Positions 35,564 through 45,109 are shown, counted from the stretch's first letter. The stretch: 64,000 bases of DNA from Alkalimonas delamerensis (GCF_030717955.1 NZ_JAUZVY010000006.1:124001-188000); one strand, 5' to 3'. The notes: generated by a model not told the origin, from the sequence alone. Numbers and translations are program-made.

Positions 35564-37189
35564 TCAGGCTACTTTAAAGTTCGCCACCAGGCCATTCAAC
35601 TCTTCAGCAACCCGGGCCAGTTCCTGACTTGAAGCACTGGTTTCATTGGCACCGGCAGCGGTTTGTGTCGACAAATCCTGAATGGTGGTCAAGTTGGAGT
35701 CGACTTCTTTCGATACCATGGATTGCTGCTCAACGGCAGCAGCAATGGCGGCATTCTGCTGATTAATATTGTCGATTACCTCCGTCACCTGCTGGATGGC
35801 TTCCTCCGTTTCCGAAGCCGCCTGCATTGTGCTCGTTGCATACTCATTGCTTTGCGTGATGGCCGTTACCGTGCTGTTGGTTTCTTGCTGCACCGCATCG
35901 ATCATGGCTTCAATTTGCTTGGTCGAGTCCTGAGTCCGGTGAGCCAGGGCTCTGACCTCATCGGCGACCACCGCAAAACCCCGGCCGCTTTCGCCTGCCC
36001 GGGCTGCCTCAATGGCAGCATTGAGCGCCAATAAATTGGTTTGCTCGGCAATGGCGCGGATGACATCCAGCAAAGAGCCAATATCCTGCACCCGGCTCGC
36101 CAGGGACTCGACGCCACTCAGGCTGTTTTCAATGCCTGAAACCAGCGTATTCAGTGTCTGCATGGTTTGCTGCACTTTTTGCTGCCCCTGCTTACTGGCA
36201 ACTTCGGCCGCATCGGACTCTTGAGAGGTCTCGGCAGCACTTTGCGCTACATTATCGATGGCGGCGGTCAGTTCATTGACCGCAGTCGCCGCCTGCTCCA
36301 ACTCACTGCTTTGCGTATGCAAGTTGGCGGTGGACTGTTCGGTTACCACACTCAGCTCTTCCGAGGTTGCTGCTAGCTGGCTGGCCGATTGTGCAATGTG
36401 ACGCAAGTTCTCCTTTAAACTTTGCTGCATATTCAGCAACGCCTGCAACATGGCTGCCGGCTCGTCCTTTCCTTCCACCTCAAAGCTTTGGGTGAGATCG
36501 TTCTGAGCGATGGTTTCGGCCAGCTGCACCGCCTGCTGCATCGGTGCCGTGACACTACGGGTGTACAACCAGGCAAAAAGGCCGCTTAGCAGCAAGACTA
36601 TTACCAGACCAAGCCCTAACAGCAGTTGTGCCTGATCGGAGACTCGCTCAACCTCGTGCTCTGTCGCTGCCGCATTGGCCAGAATACGATCAACCAGAGT
36701 GTCGATGGCAGCCATTAAATCATCCGCCTGCTCGCGTAAACCATCGGTCTGCAGCTGCCGCGCCTCAGCAGCACGACCGGCTTGCACATGCTGCACCAGC
36801 TGCTGAAAGCTGTTCTGGTAGCGCTCAAATTGCTGATCTGCGGTCCTAAGCGCCCCTTGCGCCTGGTTATCTGGCAGCAAAGACGCCAAACGCTGACTGT
36901 CTCGCTGATAATGCTGGGTCAAGGTCTCTGCTTCTGCGATCAAGTCCCGCAGCTCAGCAGCGTCCTCCGCGGTGCGAATACGATGCGACTGAATCACCAG
37001 GGCCATCAGGTCCCGGCGTAAATTGCCTGCTTCATTGGCCGCCTGAAAGTCGACTGCCACCAATTGTTCAGTGTATCCCTCAACCCGCTCCATCTGCATA
37101 ATGGCATTGATTCCCAATAGCAGTGTCAAAGCGGCAACCAGGCCAAATGCCAAAGCTGAGCGCAGGCCCAATTTAATTGAACGTATCAT
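35564..37189 (-). CDS. methyl-accepting chemotaxis protein
   Basis: 541-residue chemoreceptor. TM1 is at about 10-30, followed by a ~150-residue periplasmic four-helix-bundle-like sensor, TM2 at about 187-207, HAMP at about 208-262, and the signalling domain to the C-terminus. The hairpin tip has the conserved IAEQTNLLALNAAIEAARAG. No C-terminal pentapeptide for CheR is present (ends LVANFKVA). The start is the ATG with GGGAG 6 nt upstream. Ligand unknown. No che genes lie in the window. Confidence 0.93.
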   Translation of the reverse strand: MIRSIKLGLRSALAFGLVAALTLLLGINAIMQMERVEGYTEQLVAVDFQAANEAGNLRRDLMALVIQSHRIRTAEDAAELRDLIAEAETLTQHYQRDSQRLASLLPDNQAQGALRTADQQFERYQNSFQQLVQHVQAGRAAEARQLQTDGLREQADDLMAAIDTLVDRILANAAATEHEVERVSDQAQLLLGLGLVIVLLLSGLFAWLYTRSVTAPMQQAVQLAETIAQNDLTQSFEVEGKDEPAAMLQALLNMQQSLKENLRHIAQSASQLAATSEELSVVTEQSTANLHTQSSELEQAATAVNELTAAIDNVAQSAAETSQESDAAEVASKQGQQKVQQTMQTLNTLVSGIENSLSGVESLASRVQDIGSLLDVIRAIAEQTNLLALNAAIEAARAGESGRGFAVVADEVRALAHRTQDSTKQIEAMIDAVQQETNSTVTAITQSNEYATSTMQAASETEEAIQQVTEVIDNINQQNAAIAAAVEQQSMVSKEVDSNLTTIQDLSTQTAAGANETSASSQELARVAEELNGLVANFKVA

Positions 37190-37324
37190 AACGACTCCCG
37201 ACCAGTTTTTTGTAACTCTAGACGCACCAACATGGGTGCAAGACATTGTAGTGAGGTAGCTATACAACTATAGACAGCGGAACTGGAATGCGCCAACCTC
37301 AGGTTGACGCGAACAAAGAATGGG

Positions 37325-37582
37325 TTATACCAGCCAGGGGGTATCGGGCAGCAGCGCCAGGTGCTGGCAATAACGGGTCAGATTGAATGACTCTTTGCGC
37401 TCAATCACCGCTTCCATCTCAGGCGCCAGGGCGCAGGCAATCAGCTCAATGGCTTGCTCCCGGCTATGCCCGGTCAGCTGCAGCCGCATCAGGGTTTCAG
37501 TGGTTTCTTTCGGGTAACGATCGGCCAATTGATTTTCAATCACTTCGAACAACAGGCTTTGATCAAGCTGAGCATCGTCCAT
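37325..37582 (-). CDS. small conserved-looking protein of unknown function
   Basis: 85-residue, probably cytoplasmic and largely helical protein: MDDAQLDQSLLFEVIENQLADRYP start, then TLMRLQLTGHSREQAIELIACAL. No signal, membrane segment or metal site. Short acidic proteins with this E-x-I-ENQL and TREEAIxLIACAL-like pattern occur widely in proteobacteria, but I cannot name a family. It stands alone between the chemoreceptor and the transporter gene. Confidence 0.6.
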   Translation of the reverse strand: MDDAQLDQSLLFEVIENQLADRYPKETTETLMRLQLTGHSREQAIELIACALAPEMEAVIERKESFNLTRYCQHLALLPDTPWLV

Positions 37583-37693
37583 CGCGGGATCCTAGATTCG
37601 ATTGAGTGACCTTAGTATGACGGATCCGACAGTCCTTGTCAGGCCAGAAAGATTGGAAAATGCCACTGACGTACAGCCCGGTATACTGCTAAG

Positions 37694-38965
37694 ATGTTTT
37701 CTTTAAAATCAGATTACTGCTGCGCTATGCTCTTGACACTCAAACACAAAATGTCGGCTCTCGGCCCCGGCTTGCTGATGGCCACCGCTGCGATTGGTGG
37801 CTCGCATCTGGTGGCTTCCACCCAGGCTGGCGCACTCTTTGGCTGGCAGTTATTGGGGCTGATTTTGCTGGTCAATCTGCTGAAATACCCCTTTTTTCGC
37901 TTTGGTGTGCAGTACACTCTGGAGCAGGGCGAAAGCTTGCTGCAAGGCTATCAGCGCAAAGGCCGCGGTTACTTTTACAGCTTTATCGTGCTGAATCTGA
38001 TAGCGGCTGTGGTCAATACCGCAGGCGTTTTGCTGCTCACTGCCAGTTTGCTGCACTATGCATTGCCCTGGTCCGTCTCAGTAACCTTGCTCTGCTGGCT
38101 GATTCTGGCTGTTTGTTTGCTGATTTTATTGCTGGGACATTACCGGGCGCTGGATAAAGTCGCCAAGCTGATTATGGTCTTGCTGACGCTTGGCACCATC
38201 ACGGCAGCCGTCATCGCCGCGCTGAATGGTGCCATGGCACCCGCCGATTTTCAGGGACCAAGCCCCTGGCAACTGGCGATGCTGGGTTTTTTAGTGGCGC
38301 TGATGGGTTGGATGCCAGCCCCGATAGAAATATCGGCCATTAACTCCTTGTGGCTCACAGCCAAGCAGCGGCAGCAGCCAATCAGCCGGGAACAAGGGCT
38401 GTTTGATTTTAACCTTGGTTACTGGCTGACGGCTGCGCTGGCATTGGTGTTTGTATCCTTGGGGGCCTTGGTGCAATACGGCAGCGATCAGCCCATTGCG
38501 CTGGCGGGGGCGGCCTTTGCTCAGCAATTGATTGGGATGTATGGCAGTACCATCGGGGATTGGGCCAGGCCTTTGGTGGCAGCGGTTGCATTTTTGTGCA
38601 TGTTTGGCACCACCATTACGGTATTGGATGGCTATGCCCGCACCCTGAATGAATCTTTTACTTTGCTTGGTTGGCATCCGCGTGGCCAAAGGCGTAGCTA
38701 CCAGGGCTGGCTGTTGGCGCAAGCGCTGGCCGGGATGGCGGTTGTGCTGTTCTTTCGCTCAGCACTTGGCCCCATGCTCACCTTTGCCATGACGCTGGCC
38801 TTTTTAACCACCCCAGTCTTTGCCTGGCTGAATTACCGGCTGATGCGCCGCCACAGCAGCCAGCCACTGCCGGCGCTGCTGGTGTGGTGGAGCCGGCTCG
38901 GCCTCTTGTATCTGCTTGGCTTCGCGCTGCTGTTTTTGTTGTGGTACAGCAAGTTGCTGGGCTAA
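37694..38965 (+). CDS. Nramp-related divalent cation transporter-like protein
   Basis: 423-residue membrane protein with about 11 helices and overall Nramp (SLC11) architecture: LGPGLLMATAAIGGSHLVAST at the first half-helix and ALMGWMPAPIEISAINSLW where helix 6 should be. The canonical DPGN and MPH metal-binding motifs are replaced by IGGSH and MPAP, so ordinary Mn/Fe selectivity is doubtful. Nramp-related magnesium transporters also deviate here. The start is uncertain: ATGs at 37694, 37727 and 37751 are in frame and none has a good ribosome site; TATACT at 37682-37687 could be a -10, which would favour 37727. Confidence 0.75.
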   Translation: MFSLKSDYCCAMLLTLKHKMSALGPGLLMATAAIGGSHLVASTQAGALFGWQLLGLILLVNLLKYPFFRFGVQYTLEQGESLLQGYQRKGRGYFYSFIVLNLIAAVVNTAGVLLLTASLLHYALPWSVSVTLLCWLILAVCLLILLLGHYRALDKVAKLIMVLLTLGTITAAVIAALNGAMAPADFQGPSPWQLAMLGFLVALMGWMPAPIEISAINSLWLTAKQRQQPISREQGLFDFNLGYWLTAALALVFVSLGALVQYGSDQPIALAGAAFAQQLIGMYGSTIGDWARPLVAAVAFLCMFGTTITVLDGYARTLNESFTLLGWHPRGQRRSYQGWLLAQALAGMAVVLFFRSALGPMLTFAMTLAFLTTPVFAWLNYRLMRRHSSQPLPALLVWWSRLGLLYLLGFALLFLLWYSKLLG

Positions 38966-38971
38966 CCCCTG

Positions 38972-41413
38972 CTATTGCGTATCTTGCTGCGGCAAGGTAA
39001 GCAGCAGTTGCTTTACCTGATTGGCGGCAATGTCCTCAGCCCGAAACAGCACCGGCCGCCATTGCAGCTGGCTAAATGCCTGGGTTTGATCATCAAAGTG
39101 CACCGACTCAGGGTCGTGTGACTGGCTGTAGGCCAGCAGCATCTTGGCTTGAGGGCCTTGCTCAGTAAACTGCAATGCCAGCACATAGCTACTACCGTAG
39201 TTGGTGCGGTAACCGTATGCACCGTCCTCCAATTGCATCATAGGCGAACGATCTGGCCGGGCTTGACCGGTGACGATGGTGACCAGGCGCGAGGTGCTGC
39301 GTGATTGTGCCACCCCTTCCACCATATTAAAGACGCCTTCATACGAATAGCCGCCATGCATCGAAATCGGCTGCTGACCGCTGGCCTTCACCAAGTGTTG
39401 TACATCGGCAAGTGCCGCCTGCGGGTTGATGTTGGCTTGTTGCAAGCGCAGCTGCGCTGAGGCCAGTGCCAGTAAAACCGGGTCCTGCTCGGCGGGCTCT
39501 ACCGCCGGCGCCAGCCCGGCTGGCGTCTCTACCGGCTGCGCAGGATCAAAGGGTACCGCAAACAAGGTATCGGCCAATTTCCGATGGCCAGGTACCCGAA
39601 ACTCAGCTAAAAACTCACGCATTATGAGCGCTCCCTGACTGGTTAGCTGATACTGGCCATCCCATTGTGCCAGTGCCTGGCAAGCGGGCGTCAAATCCAC
39701 CGCCTCTTCCAATTGCAGCACAGGGGCGGCCTGACAACGTTGCAACAACGGTTGATGCAACGTCTGGCCAAAGAGGGAACCATTGTGATCCAGCAACTGC
39801 TGCAAAGCCGTCAGATCAAACTGGCCATCGTTGCCACTGACCAAAGGGCTTGTCAGTAAGAGGGCGTTGTAACGGGTCCGCGGGCTGCGAATGCTTTGCT
39901 CTGGTCCGTACACCAGGCTGTAACCTTCCAGCCGCTCCGTGAGATGGCTAAGCCAGTGGCTGCTGTTGGCATTAAACACATAATCGTTACGTGTCAGCTT
40001 CGGTGCTTCCGACAGAGGTACCAGGCCAGGAGTGCGGGTCTCACCGCTGTCATCCCAGGCAAACACAGGGTTATTGCCAGGCAACAACAAACTACCGGCA
40101 CCATCTTGCCACAAAACCGAAAGTGGCGGCTCATTGATTGCCTGACGCATCACCTGCTCTGCTTCCGGGCGTAAACGCGGTACCTGAGAAGCATCAACGT
40201 AACTGGCGGTGCCTTCACGGCTGGCCAGCAGGGTATTGACCCAAGGGATGCCCTGGTGCTCCGCCAAGGCATCAAAGAATTCAGCGGTAGTAGTGGCTTT
40301 ATTCAGCGCCAGCCACTGCTGCAGCATCCGGCTGTTGCCAAGGTTGGCGTCTTTAATCGCCACCGCACTTTGGCTGGTCCAGCCCAGGCTGGGATCCAGA
40401 CTGGCTAAATTGACCAAAGGACCAAAGTGACTGTGGTACAGGGTGTGCTCATGACTGACCAGGCTGCCATCGGCTTGCAGAATCTCAACGGAAACCTGTT
40501 GTGGCGTGATGTCCCGGTACTCGTCGCCATAACGGTAGCGCATCGGGTTGCCGGGCTCCAACTCCAGTTGATACAGGGTAAAACGCTTGCCCTGCGACAC
40601 TGTGTGAGTCCAGCCAAGCTGCTGGTTAAAACCAATCAAAACCGCCGGCATGCCAATCATGCTGGCACCGATTACATCCAGGGTGCCGGGAATGGTCAGG
40701 TGTTGCTCGAAGAAGCGCAGCTCCCCGTCCCAGGGAAAGTGCGGATTGGCTAGCAAACTGGCTTTGGCACCAGCACTGCGCTCAGCCCCCAATGCCCAGC
40801 CGTTGCTGCCAAGGCCATTGGCACTAAACAGCTGCGATGGATTCAGGGCCAGCTCAATCCCTGCATCACTTGCCGGTGGCTGGGCAGCGGCCATGGCAGT
40901 TAAAAAGTTACGGCTGCTGGCAAGCAGGGCCAGATCCATGTGATAAGCCAACAGCTCAACCTCCGAAATTGGCTGCACCCAGTCGGCACCCCGACAAGGA
41001 CTGGGATAGGCTGCCGGAGTGTCAAACTCACTCAAACGTTGATTAAAGCCTGCAACATAACCGCTCAGAGCAGCCCGGGCATCTTCCGGCAAATCCGCTA
41101 ACCGCTCCGCCGCCATCTCTGGCAAATTCAGTCCACGGTAACCCACATCCATCAGCACAAAGTGTTGATTGGGACCCGGTCCAAAATAACGTGCCTGCTG
41201 GCCTTGTAATTTCAAAACCTGCTCAGACAAGGTGCATAGATTCTCAGCAGCCTGACTGTAGCCAACACCATAGCCCAAACCACGATAACTGCTGGCTTCA
41301 ATATGGGGCACACCATAGGCAGTGTAGGTAATCTGTACTTGCTCAGCGGGGTCTTTGCTGCTGTTGCAAGCGGTTAATACCAGGGCAGCAATAGGCAGAA
41401 GTTGTCTAATCAT
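38972..41413 (-). CDS. penicillin acylase family lipoprotein (N-terminal nucleophile amidase)
   Basis: 813-residue Ntn hydrolase made as a precursor that cuts itself before the nucleophile serine, Ser203 in GLGSNGWALG. Residues 1-202 would be the alpha chain and 203 onward the beta chain; other family marks are VPHIEASSYRGLGYGVGYSQA near the start, SLLANPHF and GFNQQLGWTHT. The lipobox LVLTAC shows membrane attachment in the periplasm. Relatives cleave penicillins, aculeacin or acyl-homoserine lactones; the sequence alone does not decide. It abuts the transporter gene tail to tail (6 nt). Confidence 0.88.
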   Translation of the reverse strand: MIRQLLPIAALVLTACNSSKDPAEQVQITYTAYGVPHIEASSYRGLGYGVGYSQAAENLCTLSEQVLKLQGQQARYFGPGPNQHFVLMDVGYRGLNLPEMAAERLADLPEDARAALSGYVAGFNQRLSEFDTPAAYPSPCRGADWVQPISEVELLAYHMDLALLASSRNFLTAMAAAQPPASDAGIELALNPSQLFSANGLGSNGWALGAERSAGAKASLLANPHFPWDGELRFFEQHLTIPGTLDVIGASMIGMPAVLIGFNQQLGWTHTVSQGKRFTLYQLELEPGNPMRYRYGDEYRDITPQQVSVEILQADGSLVSHEHTLYHSHFGPLVNLASLDPSLGWTSQSAVAIKDANLGNSRMLQQWLALNKATTTAEFFDALAEHQGIPWVNTLLASREGTASYVDASQVPRLRPEAEQVMRQAINEPPLSVLWQDGAGSLLLPGNNPVFAWDDSGETRTPGLVPLSEAPKLTRNDYVFNANSSHWLSHLTERLEGYSLVYGPEQSIRSPRTRYNALLLTSPLVSGNDGQFDLTALQQLLDHNGSLFGQTLHQPLLQRCQAAPVLQLEEAVDLTPACQALAQWDGQYQLTSQGALIMREFLAEFRVPGHRKLADTLFAVPFDPAQPVETPAGLAPAVEPAEQDPVLLALASAQLRLQQANINPQAALADVQHLVKASGQQPISMHGGYSYEGVFNMVEGVAQSRSTSRLVTIVTGQARPDRSPMMQLEDGAYGYRTNYGSSYVLALQFTEQGPQAKMLLAYSQSHDPESVHFDDQTQAFSQLQWRPVLFRAEDIAANQVKQLLLTLPQQDTQ

Positions 41414-41556
41414 AGCATTGATGCAACCAAAAAATAATCGATGGCATCATCATAGACTATTTATTTAAAAATATCATGAAACAATGTTACAAGCAGTTAA
41501 TTAAAGGCCGGGGATCACATCTATCCTGCCGGCCCAACGAAACCACACCCGACCAG

Positions 41557-42051
41557 TTAAAGCGCCAGTGTCTTCTCACCCCTGGCAATGCCGGAAACAC
41601 CGGAGCGCACTACCTCGATAATGCTGGCCCCTTTCAATGCCTCGATAAAGGCATCCAGCTTGTCAGAAGTACCGACCACCTGAATGGTGTAGGTTTTAGC
41701 GGTGACATCGATGATCTGGCCGCGGAAGATATCGGCGCAGCGTTTGACTTCATCGCGATGCTCGCCTGAAGTGGCTTTAACCTTAATCAGCATCAGCTCG
41801 CGCTCGACATGGGCGCTTTCGCTTAAATCCTGCAGCTTCACCACCTCGATCAGCTTGTGCAGTTGCTTGGTAATTTGCTCAATAACCTGATCGTTGCCAT
41901 GGGTCACCAGCGTCAGCCGCGACATGGTGGCATCCTCGGTCGGTGCTACCGTCAACGAGTCGATGTTGTAACCCCGCTGCGCAAACAGGCCCACCACCCG
42001 CGCCAATGAGCCCGGCTCGTTTTCCAGCAAAACAGAAATAATATGTCGCAT
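41557..42051 (-). CDS. ilvH: acetolactate synthase 3 small (regulatory) subunit
   Basis: 164-residue subunit (E. coli IlvH 163). The N-terminal ACT domain (MRHIISVLLENEPGSLARVVGLFAQRGYNIDSLTVAPTED in family terms, residues 1-40) binds valine for feedback inhibition. The C-terminal domain includes RDEVKRCADIFRGQIIDV. It starts 2 nt after the ilvI stop and completes the second acetolactate synthase of the window. Confidence 0.97.
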   Translation of the reverse strand: MRHIISVLLENEPGSLARVVGLFAQRGYNIDSLTVAPTEDATMSRLTLVTHGNDQVIEQITKQLHKLIEVVKLQDLSESAHVERELMLIKVKATSGEHRDEVKRCADIFRGQIIDVTAKTYTIQVVGTSDKLDAFIEALKGASIIEVVRSGVSGIARGEKTLAL

Positions 42052-42053
42052 GA

Positions 42054-43793
42054 TTAAGTCCTCTTTGTTTTGCTTAAGAACATCTCATTGATGGCTCCAC
42101 CGGGAACCTGCATGGGATACACATGCTCCTTTGGATCGACATGAATGTCTAAAAACACCAGTTGATCCTTGCTGGCAAAGGCGCGCTCCAGCGCCGGCTG
42201 CAGCTCTTCCGGTTTGGTGACCCGAATGCCGACATGACCGTAAGCTTCAGCCAGTTTGACAAAGTCCGGCAACGAGTCCATGTACGAGCTGGCATAGCGC
42301 GACTCGTAGTTCATGTCCTGCCACTGCTTCACCATCCCAAGGTAACCGTTGTTAAGGTTGATGATTTTCACACCGAGGCCGTACTGCTTGCAGGTGGACA
42401 GCTCCTGAATGTTCATCTGAATCGAGCCTTCGCCGGTGACACAGACCACATCGGCATCGGGGTAATTCAGCTTCACGCCCATCGCGGCTGGCAAGCCAAA
42501 GCCCATGGTGCCAAGGCCCCCCGAGTTGATCCAACGGTTTGGTTTGTTGAACTGATAATACTGAGCGGCAAACATCTGGTGCTGCCCTACATCGCTGGTG
42601 ACATAGGCTTCGCCTTTGGTAATGCGGCTGACCGCCTCAATCACCGCCTGAGGCTTTAACACTGGCGTATCGTTGTCGTAACGACCGCCATGCACAGCGC
42701 GCCACTCATCAATCTGCTGCCACCAGGTCGCCAGCGCAGGCGCGTCCGGCTGGGCTTTCTTTTGCTCCAACTGTGCCAGCATGGCTGCCAGCACCGGTTT
42801 TACCAGACCAACAATCGGAATATGGGCATTGATGGTTTTGGAAATGCTGGCCGGATCGATATCGATATGGATGATGGTGGCATCCGGGCAGAATTTTTTG
42901 GTGTTGTTGGTGACCCGATCATCAAAACGGGCACCAACCGCCAAAATCACATCGGCATGGTGCATGGTCATGTTGGCTTCGTAGCTGCCGTGCATGCCCA
43001 GCATGCCCACGAACTGCCGATCGGCGGCCGGGTAAGCGCCCAGGCCCATCAGGGTATTGGTCACCGGGTAGTTCAGCTTGCGCGCCAGCTCCGTCAGTTC
43101 TTCGGCTGCTTGGCCCATGATGACCCCGCCGCCAGCATAAATGACTGGCCGCTTGGCTTTTAATAACGCAGTGACCGCTTTTTTGATTTGCCCCGGATGA
43201 CCAGCGGCGGTCGGGTTGTAAGAACGCAGCTTAATCGACTCCGGATACTGGTATGGGTAGCGCTCGTTGGGCATGGTCATGTCTTTCGGAATATCCAGCA
43301 CCACAGGGCCTGGCCGGCCACTTTGCGCGATGTAAAAGGCTTTTTTGATCAGGTAGGGGATATCTTCCGGCCGTCGTACCGACATGTTGTGTTTTACAAT
43401 GGGGCGGGAAATGCCCAGCATGTCGGTTTCCTGAAAAGCATCTTCACCAATCAGGTGACTCATCACCTGACCGGTCAGCACCACCATCGGGATCGAATCC
43501 ATGTAGGCAGTAGCAATGCCGGTCACCGCATTGGTGGCACCAGGGCCAGAGGTGACCAGTACCACGCCGGCTTTGCCACTGGCACGGGCGTACGCATCGG
43601 CCATATGGGTCGCGGCCTGTTCGTGGCGCACCAGCACATGCTTGACTTTGCTTTGCTGAAACAGCGCATCGTAAATATGCAGGACAGCGCCACCCGGGTA
43701 GCCATACAGGTACTCTACCCCTTCATCGGCCAGGGCACGGATTACCATGGCGGCGCCAGACAGCATCTCAGGTTTGGTATTCTGGCTTGTCAT
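42054..43793 (-). CDS. ilvI: acetolactate synthase 3 large subunit
   Basis: ThDP enzyme of 579 residues (E. coli IlvI 574) with GYPGGAVLHIYDA, the catalytic Glu in RHEQAATHMADAYARA, ARFDDRVTNNT and the ThDP motif TGEGSIQMNIQELSTC. The ATG before TSQNTK is the likely start; a TTG 33 nt upstream lacks support. A 17-codon frame beginning MQVVLLCIT ends in the ATGA at this start. Pairing with ilvH identifies the valine-sensitive isozyme. Confidence 0.96.
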   Translation of the reverse strand: MTSQNTKPEMLSGAAMVIRALADEGVEYLYGYPGGAVLHIYDALFQQSKVKHVLVRHEQAATHMADAYARASGKAGVVLVTSGPGATNAVTGIATAYMDSIPMVVLTGQVMSHLIGEDAFQETDMLGISRPIVKHNMSVRRPEDIPYLIKKAFYIAQSGRPGPVVLDIPKDMTMPNERYPYQYPESIKLRSYNPTAAGHPGQIKKAVTALLKAKRPVIYAGGGVIMGQAAEELTELARKLNYPVTNTLMGLGAYPAADRQFVGMLGMHGSYEANMTMHHADVILAVGARFDDRVTNNTKKFCPDATIIHIDIDPASISKTINAHIPIVGLVKPVLAAMLAQLEQKKAQPDAPALATWWQQIDEWRAVHGGRYDNDTPVLKPQAVIEAVSRITKGEAYVTSDVGQHQMFAAQYYQFNKPNRWINSGGLGTMGFGLPAAMGVKLNYPDADVVCVTGEGSIQMNIQELSTCKQYGLGVKIINLNNGYLGMVKQWQDMNYESRYASSYMDSLPDFVKLAEAYGHVGIRVTKPEELQPALERAFASKDQLVFLDIHVDPKEHVYPMQVPGGAINEMFLSKTKRT

Positions 43794-43961
43794 CGCTTCA
43801 TTCTCTTTTGGTTCTGTGTAATGCAAAGCAAAACGACCTGCATGCAGCAGGCGATTGAGTCTAACCTTGCCTGTGGCGGCAAAGTTGTTATTGAACGTGG
43901 CTGGTTGGAGGTGCCGCTTCGTTGGCGGCTGCGGCTGCTTGTATTGTTTTAAGCCGTCTGT

Positions 43962-44088
43962 ATTACCCTATGGATTTCGAAATGCACGTAGGCGGCAAGC
44001 CTGTGAATCCCCATGAGCTTAGCTGTACTAAGTGATTGGGGTGAACAGGCGCAGCCAACACCCGTGCATTTTGAAAGACGACGGGTAT
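43962..44088. repeat. 127-bp palindromic intergenic repeat (MITE-like)
   Basis: Imperfect terminal inverted repeats of about 26 bp: the left side ends in AAATGCACG (to about 43988) and the right side reads CGTGCATTT and continues to ACGGGTAT (44063-44088). Inside, GCCTGTGAATCCCCA near 43999 pairs with TGGGGTGAACAGGC near 44037. Almost the whole segment can fold on itself. It lies between the divergent ilvI and cnoX genes, and the flanking parts of this 433-nt gap show no gene. Repeats with this layout are common in related genomes as far as I recall. Confidence 0.7.
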
Positions 44089-44226
44089 GGCTTTAATGTA
44101 CGTGATCACTGGCCCGATGTCGATGCCTTTTGCTGGTTTTTTCCAGCAATTGCGGCAGGCTCTGACCTTGTAAAATGCAGGTCTTGTCCTCATAGTAAAG
44201 TCATTGCCTGTTACCAAGGAACAACC

Positions 44227-45075
44227 GTGTCTACCAGTGTGATTTTTGATGTCAATATCGACAATGTCCGAGAGCTGCTAACAGCCTCCCAGCAGCAACC
44301 GGTGGTGTTTTTATTCTGGTCGGCGCAAAGCCAGGAATCCTTGCAACTGGATCAGCAATTGAGCCAGCGTATTGGTAAGGCCAACGGCCAGCTGCTACTG
44401 GCACGGGTCAATTGCGATGAGCAGCAGCAAATGGCGATGCAATTCGGCATTCAGGCCCTGCCCACCACCTTAATCATCAAAGATGGTCAACCGGTCGATG
44501 GTTTTGCCGGACCATTGAATGACGCTGAGTTGGACGACAAGTTAGCGGCTTACCTGCCCAAACCAGAAGACGAGCTGGTGCAGCAAGCCTTGGCGTTGTT
44601 GAGTGAGGCCAAACAGCAAGACGCCTTTCCACTGCTAAGTGAAGCCCTGCAACTGGCACCGGAGCGGCCGGACATCAAATTGCTGCTGGCCGATTGTGCG
44701 GTCGAGTTGGGCCAACTGGAGCAAGCTGAAGCTTTGCTTGCGACCGTGCTACTGCAGGATCAGAATGCTGACTTTAAAGCCGTCCAATCCAAGCTAACCC
44801 TGACTAAAGAGGCGGCCGATACCCCGGAAATTCAGGCGCTTGAAAGCGCTCTGGCCAAAGCGCCGGACGATATGCAGTTAAAGGAGCAGTTGGCAGTGCA
44901 ATACCAGCAAGTCAAACGCTCGGCTGAAGCGCTGGAGCTGCTCTATGGTATTTTGCAGCAGGACTTAAACTTTTCGGAAAGCAAGAAACTGTATCTGGAT
45001 ATCCTGGCTGCTTTACCCAAAGGCGATGCGATTGCCAGCCAGTACCGGCGCAAGCTGTACAGCTTGTTGTATTAA
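44227..45075 (+). CDS. cnoX: thioredoxin-like TPR chaperone CnoX (YbbN)
   Basis: 282-residue protein (E. coli 284): an N-terminal thioredoxin fold (to about 110) with SAQSQES where CxxC would be, so redox-inactive, then a helical TPR-like region (LVQQALALLSEAKQ, APERPDIKLLLADCAVELG). E. coli CnoX is a holdase that protects proteins from chlorine oxidants and hands them to GroEL. I chose GTG preceded by AAGGA (6-nt spacing). A reading from an ATG 195 nt upstream would start inside the palindromic repeat and add an unrelated sequence. Confidence 0.9.
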   Translation: MSTSVIFDVNIDNVRELLTASQQQPVVFLFWSAQSQESLQLDQQLSQRIGKANGQLLLARVNCDEQQQMAMQFGIQALPTTLIIKDGQPVDGFAGPLNDAELDDKLAAYLPKPEDELVQQALALLSEAKQQDAFPLLSEALQLAPERPDIKLLLADCAVELGQLEQAEALLATVLLQDQNADFKAVQSKLTLTKEAADTPEIQALESALAKAPDDMQLKEQLAVQYQQVKRSAEALELLYGILQQDLNFSESKKLYLDILAALPKGDAIASQYRRKLYSLLY

Positions 45076-45081
45076 TGGTTT

Positions 45082-45109
45082 TGCTACCTGGCTTGATCAC
45101 CAGGTAGCA
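45082..45109. terminator. hairpin between cnoX and the outer-membrane protein gene
   Basis: A perfect 10-bp stem (45082-45091 with 45100-45109) and 8-nt loop, between convergent genes. The T-run is poor on both strands, so termination strength is uncertain. Confidence 0.5.

Noticed and set aside
44032..44226. In-frame N-terminal extension of CnoX from an upstream ATG
   Set aside because: The ATG lies inside the palindromic repeat and the added residues have no family match, while a GTG with AAGGA at correct spacing gives the normal length.
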